DNA from: Diphasiastrum complanatum
Taxonomy: Eukaryota > Streptophyta > Lycopodiopsida > Lycopodiales > Lycopodiaceae
Reading direction: 5' to 3'
DNA: 64,000 nt
Assembly (NCBI GenBank): GCA_029204225.1
Contig: CM055094.1
Coordinates: 19,922,458-19,986,457, forward strand
Position numbers and translations under genes: made by a program. The notes beneath the pieces are model-generated. The model saw nothing but the letters and a program-made list of their open reading frames with translations, was not told the DNA's origin and searched no databases. Shown in pieces: positions 10,151 through 18,385 of this stretch; the first letter of the stretch is position 1; each line of letters begins with the position of its first letter.

Positions 10151-12185
10151 CAACATCCTATCAGAGCGACATTGCTCCAAATTTTTCCACAAATTTCTAT
10201 TCTCCATACACTGCCGAGCAATACTCTACATACACTGCTCATAGAGCCACGCCCCCATAGTCTACAATCACCGTGGACCAAGCTGAGCATACATACTCTA
10301 CATTTGCTGTGGAACGAGCTGAGCGTCCATACTCTACATACAAAGTTGACTGAGCCGAGTCCATCAAAAGTCGACCGATCCAAAGCCCTCCACAGTCGAT
10401 CAAGCCGAGACTCCACTTGTCTGTTACCAGAGCCGAACCTTCAACAGAGTCATCAGCCGAGTCCAAAACATGTCTACTACAACATCTTCCAGTTCTGATG
10501 ACCCAATCCAAGACATAATTGACATCACCATGGAAAGCCTCGATATCTCTGAGATGAACACTTGGTACCAGGAGGCACACTAGTTCCTGAGCCACATAGA
10601 GTTCCAACTTCCTCTTTTCAGTGGCTATCAAAGCCCATTTCTATTGCATATTGCTTATAACCACACCGACAGATTTTCCAGTTCATGTTACCTCCTAACC
10701 AAAATTTTGTTTATATTATCCCTATTTCTGGAGCTGACCTCAATACATTTGGCTTCCCTAGGGGACCAAACACAGTCAACAGGACCCTCAAAAAGATTGA
10801 ATCCACATCATACTTCAAATACATAGACCCCTCAGTGGACAAATGAAAAAAAAAAGATGGTTACCATATCGAGGTGATAAATGATAAGCCCTTAGCTGCT
10901 CCATGCACCTATCTAACGAAATATACACAGCACTATAGGTCCAAGATCATGCGTATCCCCATGAAACTATTCCACATGATGGTTGATTCTAGACTACACG
11001 ATCAGAACCTTTATGACTGGGCCCAGTTTGCTTCCAACTGCCTCCATGACTATATCAAGAACAAGCAAACCTCCAGTTATTGGGCTATCTTCTGATAGAT
11101 GTCATTGTAGCAGTTGAGCCACCGACCTCGAGTTCGAGACCACTTGACACTAGCAGATAAAAGCTTGGGAGACTCCCTCAGAACCAGCCAAGAATATCAA
11201 CTCTACTTCCAGGTCTATTGCAACTGATTCCACGCAAGTGGCTTCTCAAAAGAGAAAGAGTTCCTTCTCTCCACAAGGGCCAGCTGCAAAGCACCAAACG
11301 GTCGGCCTAGTGAAGCTTACATCGAGAAAGACACCCATGTCCTCTATGTCACAAATGAAGGATCATTCTGCTGAAGAGTCTTTTGCTCAACATGAAGACA
11401 CCATCACACTGGTCCAACCACCACCAACACAACAATCCAGGCAAAGGACCAAGATACGAGCGAAGCGTCATGCTTCATCAGAAGAAAAAGACTCAGATGA
11501 TATGGAGCTTGACCTCACTAGTAACATATGTAGTTAACTAGAAGCTGGATAGCCGCAACGCGTGGGGTCCATACTTCAAGATTCTATTTTCTACCATTAA
11601 CTAACATAACTTCTCATGTAAATGCAAATTGTATTGCACATCAAAGTTTTCTTTCCATCTACTCAAAGCGTTCACATCAAAGAAAAACAGTCTTATCGAT
11701 CTGAAAATCATGGCAAGAAACTTTGAATATTTTGGATCACAATGAGTGCCAACGTGAATCTTGAAATTCAGAAAATACGGAGTGTGTTGGATCAAATGGA
11801 GCGGCAAGGTTATTTCAAACTTTTGCAATTCAGAAATTTGCAATTTCAACACACATCTATTGAAAAAATATTTTGCTTATTTTGCTCATAACTGCAAAGC
11901 TTTGATTTTGCATATAAAGCAAGAAACTTGGAGTGTGATGGATCAAAAAGAGCGCCAAGGTCATTTCAAACTTTTCCAATCAATTTTGTTTTATAATGAA
12001 AACGAGTTTTAATAGCTTACAAGATATATAACAAGTTGGTTTTCTACTAGATCAATCTATCGATTATTAAGATGTCTAAATATCATCTCCATATTGATCT
12101 TCCCACAAAATATGCTCCACTGTCGAGAAAAAATCTGAAAGGATCCACCTTACCAGCTCACCAAAGAACGAAAGACAAGAAACAA
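10150..12185 (+). pseudogene. Q family, copy B (P repeat, Q ORFs, ERQ repeats)
   Basis: Plus-strand Q copy in the same order as the other copies. The P minisatellite (to ~10420) is followed by SSSDDPIQDIIDITMESL, then NQNFVYIIPISG and the rest of the IDPSVDK/INDKPLAAP stretch, broken by a TGA at ~10844. It continues to LYDWAQFASNCLHDYIKNKQ, then a basic-to-acidic segment 11238-11537. Three degenerate units with the pattern D-x-x-E-R-Q-x-x-x-K follow (11735-11985), then MSKYHLHIDLPTKYAPLSRK at 12072. At ~12185 homology to the full copies ends and unrelated sequence leads into the promoter-like block. Product unknown; several stops, so not one intact gene. Confidence 0.45.
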
Positions 12186-12430
12186 GTTTCAAACAGGTTT
12201 TAAAGAAGATCATGAAATTCTATTTTGGATTTTTAGTAAAACAGAATATCCAGAGATAATTAAGAATCATATGAGCGACACACCACTCAATGTTCCTAGA
12301 ATAGGTGATCTTAAGGTGGAATGGCATTTGGTTCACAGATCAAGAGCTACAAGGAGTGAAAATCCAAAACTTAGCGAAATGTTTTAACTGATCAAACAAT
12401 ATTTATATAGCTAGAACCAATAAAACCCAA
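12186..12430. other. Linker between Q copy B and the G-box array
   Basis: AT-rich linker that recurs reversed at about 35900-36140, so it was amplified together with the flanking blocks. A short frame (SNRF, then RTEYPEIIKNH-like) is visible but has no recognisable domain. Confidence 0.5.
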
Positions 12431-12439
12431 GCCGTACAC

Positions 12440-12900
12440 TCGTCGATCCAACAACGGATCAGATCTATGGCGCGTAATACAATCGTCCACGCGTGTGAGA
12501 CCACACGTGCTACAATACACGCCAATCTGCCATTCGGCCACGTGCCCACACGTGCGAGCTAACACGTGCCAGAACACACGTCACCAAACCATTCGACCAC
12601 ATGGCCACATGTGCAAGTTTCACACATGCGGATATAGAAGTGTGGTCCCACACGTCAGGTACTGATTGGGCCACGTGACCACACGTGCGAGCCGATACGT
12701 GCAAGAACACATGTCGCTGATCCATTCGCCCACGTGTCCCCCCGTGGGATCTCACACGTGTTGATCCAGACGTGCAGTTTCACACATGCGTATACAAATG
12801 TGTGGTTCCACATGTCAGCTACTGACTGGGCCACGTGTCGCTGGGATTGACACGTGCCAACTTTTTTCTCCTATATAAGTCCATTCCCAAAGATTGTACA
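12440..12900 (+). promoter_or_regulatory. Dense ACGTG (G-box) array ending in a TATA box
   Basis: Over about 400 bases there are roughly fifteen ACGTG cores, several as full CACGTG or ACACGTGTG palindromes, interspersed with CACATG words. It ends at about 12872 in CTCCTATATAAGTCC, a good TATA box about 30 bases before ATGGCTGG at 12901. ACGTG cores are known binding sites for plant bZIP and bHLH factors (G-box, ABRE). Whether this array drives anything is inference. The downstream frame quickly runs into the GGCAAGCC repeat. Copies: 35460-35890 reversed, 63620-63722 partial. Confidence 0.5.
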
Positions 12901-13400
12901 ATGGCTGGTGATTCCAGGGATTTCAGAAAGGTCAACATACGACGAGTTGAGGCTACAACTACAACCACTAAGTCCTACCATAGGCTTGTGTGGTTTACCA
13001 CATGGCCTACCATAGACTTGTGTAGCAGGCCACATAGGCCTGCGATTGACCAAGGCTGTGATAGGTGCCCACGTGTCAAGTCACGTATGACTGCCATGTG
13101 GCAAATCATGCAGGCTTGGGACTAGTCACGTGGCAAGCCACGTAGGCCCATCATAGGCTGGCAAGCCAACCAGGCTCTGCCTACGTGGTCTGCTATTTGC
13201 GAAGCCTATCGCACACTACCGCATGGCAAGCCACGTAGGTCTACCACATGGCAAATCATGCAGGCTTGAGGGTTGCCATGTGGCAAGCCATGTAGGCCTA
13301 CCATAACCTTGTATGTCAAGTCAACTGGGCCCTGTGCCACGTAGGCTTGAGTGGACCTAGAGATCTATATATATATATAGGTGGGCTCAAATCTCTTGCC
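12901..13400. repeat. GGCAAGCC/AGGCTTG degenerate repeat, copy 2
   Basis: Begins as a short frame from ATG 12901 (MAGDSRDFRKVNIRRVEATT) and becomes the same degenerate repeat as 1-530, including the GATCTATATATATATATAGG element near 13361. The sequence to about 13390 matches 1-152. Not supported as a gene, although the first 20 codons are also preserved at 35440 (reversed). Confidence 0.75.
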
Positions 13401-13520
13401 ATAAAAACCAGCCAAGAAGATAAACTTTTTCAAACCCTAAATGTGCCCTAAAAGACACAAAAAACAGCAAGTATCAAATCTAAAAAATCAGCACCAAAAT
13501 GTGGCAAAACCACACATTAG

Positions 13521-14357
13521 ATGGATGCAGAAGTCGCCCTCCTACAAGCCTTGTGTGCTGAAAATTTCAGCCTGAAATTGCACTACAAACTCAAAAAACC
13601 AGCAAGCAAAGAATTAGGTTACCCCCAAAAAAGCAATATTCCTTTGAACGGGATTGACGATTTGAAAACTATTATGACTAAAATGATTTGTTCGGCATTT
13701 AAAATTGCCAAAATCAAATTTCTCAAATTCAAACGAATATCTGGAACCAATGATTTTAGATGGGTTTCGAAAAATACAGGTTCATATGAATGGAGTACTA
13801 TAGACCGCAAGAATACCTTATGCATTTGGAATTCCTACTTGATAGACAATTGCATTATCAGACTTGGGGATCATACTTGGCAACAGGTCGGGGGAATACC
13901 AATGGGTTTTTCATATTCACCAATGTCTTGTAATTGGTACCTTTCTTTTTTTAAAATGCAGTTTATTAAGAGGCTTGCAAGATTAGGGGAAATTAAATTT
14001 ATAAACGACTTCAAATATTCATTCAGGTACATTGACGATATATGCTTTATCAATAATCATACGGTTGGACGTTTCCTAGACAAGACTCAACCAAGAACAC
14101 CTGACAATCCTTTTTGGATCTATCCCCTGGAATACCTTGAGATAGACAGAAACGACAACACATGTAATTTGGTGAACTTTCTGAATATTACAATTACCTT
14201 TAACCCAATTACCGGTTGTACACATCTGTACAAATATGATAAAACGGGAGTCCATTCTTTTCGCTTTTTGCAATATATACACCTTGCCTCATATAGACCC
14301 GTGTTTAACTCATATAATAGATCTGTGATAACTTGGGGTAGCTTGATATGTATCTAG
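13521..14357 (+). pseudogene. Penelope-like reverse transcriptase, truncated
   Basis: A 278-codon frame from ATG 13521. It shows reverse transcriptase core motifs: a QVGGIPMGFSYSPMSCN block (GGIPMG at residues 124-129) and the catalytic FRYIDDI box (YIDD at 170-173). Downstream come YPLEYLEI and VNFLNITITF, then the LYKYDKTGVHSFRF thumb-side block. YIDD and the GIPMG style fit Penelope-like and related non-LTR, non-copia elements rather than copia (YVDD) or LINEs. The upstream finger region is only partly present and no GIY-YIG nuclease is seen. The last eight codons come from a different repeat (compare 58640), so the 3' end was cut at about 14330. It lies alone, flanked by repeat on both sides. 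Confidence 0.7.
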
Positions 14358-14787
14358 GCAACTAATAAAACAACAACACACCTCTGGATGGCTTCACAAG
14401 CTTCTCTAACTCATTCTTATGATACTATCATTATGTCTAACTTTCCAAATACTAGATGCAAGAGTATTTGACAGATTCCTAATTCTTTACTCTCCAAGTG
14501 TTGTTTGTAGCTCATCGTAGATGCTTTGAGAATAATGTTACTAGTTATATTAATTGGGGGAGGGGGGGGGGGGGGGGGGAGGGGAGATTTTGGGTTTTTT
14601 GCTCTTGAATAGGGATTTTGGAAGTTCCTTTATTGCATTCAGGTTTGCCATTACTTTTTTCCTATTTATTTTTTTGGGTTAAGGCAATTGAAAGCCTTAA
14701 AAAAAAAAACAATTTTTGTTGAGTACTTTGTAGACCTAGCAACCGTATCCTTTTAGAGGTGTATGCTATTTCTCTCCATTTGAAAAA
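14358..14787. repeat. Non-coding repeat with a G-run
   Basis: Matches the W copy C downstream flank (58640-59030) up to an interrupted run of about 20 G at 14563-14581, then T-rich sequence. It ends at the joint with the Ty3-type fragment at 14788. No gene seen. Confidence 0.65.
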
Positions 14788-15317
14788 GGCTTCTAATAAT
14801 CACTTAAGGGTCACTTGATTGGAAATTGGCACAGTGGCAATTCATAGTATGGATTGTCAGCCGATTACCAAAAGGAGTGCAAATGGAATGTCCACCATAT
14901 TGGAACATGCTATCCGAGTAGCTAAAGCCTACGATAGCACCGTGATTGCCTCATGGAAGAGCATGCACGGCCAATCAGCCCAAAAGCCTAAGAATGAAAA
15001 GCCAAAAAATAATAAGATAAAAAATCTATTTTTTGATGAACTAGAAGCTACTGCTTGCCAACAAACTTGGGCATCATGCCAAACAGAGATCCGAGAGGGA
15101 AAATAAATCATCAAGTTTCATGGCGATGGATTTACCGACAAGTAAATTGAAAGTCGATTTGTTAAATGGTTGTGAATTGAAAGTTGATTTGTTAAATGGT
15201 TGTGAATATACTTGTAACTTCAGTACTCTTTCTTTCAAGTCTAATCAATGGTTTCAAGTTAAATGCAATATTCTAGGGAAAGACATAAGTATAATGTTTG
15301 ATTTTGGTGGTACTCAC
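14788..15317 (+). pseudogene. Ty3/gypsy-type protease fragment, interrupted by a copia element
   Basis: Matches 25079-25576 closely. The second frame (15120-15356) reads FSTLSFKSNQWFQ, then ILGKDISIMFDFGGTHCE. The ending is the retropepsin flap-side signature usually written D-S/T-G-A-T-H-N-F; the catalytic triplet here is D-F-G, so activity is doubtful. The fragment stops at CTCAC (15313-15317), where a minus-strand copia LTR begins. In the uninterrupted copy at 25572 the sequence goes on to encode HNFLNVRLV. A 36-base duplication at about 15158-15205 repeats KVDLLNGCE. Confidence 0.65.
15313..15317. repeat. Copia target-site duplication, left half (CTCAC)
   Basis: Five bases next to the LTR end. 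The same five bases, read on the other strand (GTGAG), precede the other LTR at 23065-23069. A single CTCAC sits in the empty paralogous site at 25572-25576. Confidence 0.75.
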
Positions 15318-15967
15318 TGTGAAAGATTTCAGATCCTTAAGATCCAATCTACTTGAATGATCTTTGGTTAGAAAGAGAATTACACTATCAATTTCACCAA
15401 TGTAGAAAAATCAGCATCTACACACAATTTGAGATGCAAACACTAATAGAGCTTGATCAAACTTGAATGAAATGATTATGTACTGTTGCTGTCCGTACAA
15501 AACCAGCAAGCTACTGTATTTCACACGTGTGGATCCAAAAATAACAAATATAGATCATTCTACACATAGAATTGCAAGCAATCACCAAGATAGTGCACCA
15601 ATGGATAGTAGAACCCAAGAGAACCATGTATAAGCATGAAATGAGATAGAGAAGAGATAAGATGACTCTCTCCACGAGTTACATCCTTTTATAACAGGTT
15701 CAAACCCTATTTGGCCAGTTGGCTTTCCCACCAAAATGCTAACCCTACCAATTTTGGGTCTAGATTCAACATACCCAACTTATTCAAATTGAATCTACTC
15801 AAACTCGCATTCTATCTTTCCCACACTTTCAAAAAGTGTTTATTCAAATGAAACTTAGACTAATGAACTTTTAAAAGTCAACCTCTAAGTCTAAAAGAAG
15901 TTTTGGCCTCAATATGTCAAATATGGAAATATTACAAAATGTGATGAAACTAGTTGAATCTTTCACA
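15318..15967 (-). mobile_element. Copia 3' LTR (650 bp)
   Basis: Begins TGTGAAAGATTCAACTAG at 15967 on the minus strand and ends CTTTCACA at 15318, so both TG and CA termini are present. It equals in length, and closely matches, the plus-strand LTR at 23070-23719. A TATAAAA box lies at 15687-15693. The adjoining minus-strand GAAGAGGGAG at 15968-15977 is the polypurine tract, which identifies this as the 3' LTR. Confidence 0.9.
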
Positions 15968-16540
15968 CTCCCTCTTCAACTAGTTTTAGCATAGACTTTG
16001 ATAATACTCCAAGTGAAGTCCTATGCTTCATGAACAAGTATTTTCCCAATGCTTTGGTGAAGATATCAGCTACACATTCCCTTGAAGACACATGTTGAAG
16101 CTCCACCTCCTTTGCAATGACTCGCTCCCTCACAAAATGATATTGTATCTCAATATGCTTGCTCCTAGCATGAAAGATAGGATTGGATGCCATTCTTTGG
16201 GCTGATTGATTGTCACAAAAGATGATTGGGCTCTCTGAAAAATCCAGCAAGTGAAGATCCTTGATCATCCTTTTGATCCATACCATCTCCTTTGAGCAAT
16301 GTGTAAGAGCTTTGTACTCGGCCTCACTAGATGACAATGAGATAGTGGCTTGTTTCTTTGACATCCATGATATAGCTCCATCACCTATGAAAATACAATA
16401 AGCACTAATGGATTTCAATCCATTACATCTCCAGCATAGTCCGAATCTGAAAATCCAAAAAGATTAGGTGATGATCCCTCATACAATATGCCAAAATCTT
16501 GAGTTCCAATGATGTACCTCAAAACTCGCTTTCCTAGTTT
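15968..16540 (-). pseudogene. Ty1/copia RNase H domain
   Basis: C-terminal end of a copia polyprotein. The minus strand reads KRVLRYIIGTQDFGILY and FSDSDYAGD near 16530-16430, a frameshift at about 16420, then AISWMSKKQATISLSSSEAE, CDNQSAQRMASNPIFHARSK and SSRECVADIFTKALGK. The stop is at 15963, inside the LTR, as usual for the superfamily. RNase H removes RNA from the RNA-DNA hybrid during reverse transcription. The first acidic residue (SDSD), the E of SEAEY and the D of CDNQ are present, but the frameshift separates them. Confidence 0.88.
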
Positions 16541-18270
16541 ACAATGCTCCTAGCATAGTTTTTGCCAATAGAACTTTGATCCATCATAAGAATGATCTTC
16601 TTCCTAAGAATAGATCTCCTTTCAATGATCATGTAATGCTCAAAATAGAAACAACCATAATTGATATAGAGAATAGTGTCCACTTGGGATGCTTCACTAT
16701 TTCTTACATCAATTTTACATGTAAAAATGTGACTAGAACATGAAGAATCAAATAGAATGTAAATTAAATGATTCCACCATGCTTCCAACTCTGAACTCTC
16801 TGGAAAAATACAGCAAACAAACAATAAATGTGAGTGATCAACTTTTGCTTGCATGTCTCCTCCTTCTGTGTCCTTTGTTGCCTTGTATCCACCATGATAC
16901 TCCATGAATGAGCCTCCATCTTCATCTTGCCACAAGAAACCATCAAACCTTGGAAATCCATGAGTAGGTGAGTACATTAATGATGCAAATCCAGCACCAC
17001 ATGACTCCATAAACCAAGTAGTTTGCACTACTCCATCTTCAAGATCTACTTGACACAAGAAAATGACCATGAATTCACCAAAAATTGACAATCTCCAAGT
17101 ATTGGCACCAAGTAGCTCAACACTTGAGAACTTAGCCATGGATGAGTGACATAATGAACCTCCAATAGCTTCATTTCCATCAGCAAAATCAGCCAAGAAT
17201 GCTAGTACAAATCCAACATCAAAACAATGCTCACCAATGTAGCTAGTTTTACCATATCTTGACAATTTGCACACATCCACATGAAATTGCTCAAACATGA
17301 GATAGAACAAGTAAAGTAAACTTGAAAAACACTTCCTTGCTGCTCCTTTAACCTTACTTGAGTCTTCAATATGCTGCAAAAACAGATCCATAACACCTTT
17401 GCCAATTACCTCTCCTTTGATGCTCTTGACTAGCTCCAAATTGCCAACTTCCCTTTTGACTAGTTGAAGCGCTTTGAGATCAACCTCTTGATCTTCAACT
17501 TGACCATCAAAGTCATTGAGCAAAATTTGTATTCCAGATCCATTACTTGATTTTACAGCAAGATAACATCCATCCACTTGCATAGCTCCATGTACACAAG
17601 AAGATCCTCCAAAAGATGTTCCACTCTTCATAAGAGATCGATACTCAAGATCCATTGGTTGGATCCACTCCTCTTCTTTCCTTGCTTGATCTACACTTGT
17701 AGGATCATCCAAAGAGGTTAGGAAAGCAACATAATTTCTAGAAACTACTTGCTTACCCTTTTGATCATATGTGAGCCTTGAAGGTACTTGTCTTTCTCTT
17801 GATGTTCTCCTTGGCTTTTGACTTGATGAAGGTCCATCATCACCACCATCTAAAGTAGGATCCTTCTCATCAACATCAAGAATGTTAGATCCATCTACTT
17901 TACCATAAATCATGCTTGAAGACACCTTTGGAATGTTTCCCTCATAAAAAATGACATCTCTACCGACAATCACTTTGTTAGTAGAAGGAATGTAAACCTT
18001 GTAGGCTTTACTCACCTCACTATATCCAACAAAAATACCTCTTCTTGAAGATGGATCCTCCTTGGTTCTATCACCAAGAGTAATGTTGACATAGCATGTG
18101 CATCCTAAGGTTCTTCGAAAGCTGACACTCGGCCTCCTCTTGAATAGCATCTCAAAAGGTGTCCTTCCATCCAAAATAGCACTCGACCACCTATGATGTT
18201 CTTTGAACCGATTATCTGAATCAGAAATAAATGTAGATTCTTTATTTTTTAGATACTCTAAAGCATACAT
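16534..18270 (-). pseudogene. Copia integrase C-terminus fused to a foreign open frame replacing reverse transcriptase
   Basis: A 578-codon frame from ATG 18270. Residues ~30-150 are copia integrase C-terminal sequence (DGRTPFEMLFKRRPS, LGCTCYVN, SRRGIFVGYSEVSKAYKVYI, VIVGRDVIFYE). A serine-rich linker follows, then the usual lead-in to reverse transcriptase (SLDDPTSVDQARKEEEWIQP). From about residue 216 (17625) to 565 (16575) the frame stays open, but none of the reverse transcriptase motifs (no YVDD) can be found. The insert has VLAFLADFADGNEA and GGSFMEYHGGYK stretches I cannot place. Homology to copia resumes at KRVLRYI (RNase H). Either a captured host segment or a strongly diverged non-autonomous interior. 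Confidence 0.65.
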
Positions 18271-18385
18271 GGAGGAACTGCCTACTAAGATTTTCGTTAC
18301 ATTAGAGGAGTTCTAAATCCAAAAAAGACCCTTTGTAAAGATATTTTTTATATTTTTCAAATGGAAAAAAATAGCATGCTCCTTT
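18271..18385. other. Rearrangement joint between copia pol and Q left arm
   Basis: Transition from minus-strand copia integrase to the start of the left inverted arm. Homology to the right arm begins near 18380 (GGAGCATG on the minus strand, compare 30265). The stretch next to it (CCATTTGAAAAA on the minus strand) also resembles 14775-14786. Confidence 0.5.

Larger units (their letters stand above)
2117..11200. repeat. Tail-to-tail inverted duplication of a Q-W composite unit
   Basis: The left arm (about 2117-5440) reappears reversed at about 7380-11200. The segment 5441-7380 belongs only to the right arm and matches the reverse complement of about 56950-58870. So copy B is nearly complete and reversed, while copy A is cut short where it meets B's tail. 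The order in the left arm (Q, P, S, T, TC tract, W) is mirrored exactly in the right arm. Confidence 0.8.

Noticed and set aside
12186-13400. Helitron or MULE ends around the Q-W composites
   Set aside because: I looked for CTRR with a hairpin and for long terminal inverted repeats at the composite edges and saw none convincing. Edges differ between copies.
15318-18270. Autonomous minus-strand copia element
   Set aside because: Reverse transcriptase motifs are missing and RNase H is frameshifted; its 5' half is not adjacent.
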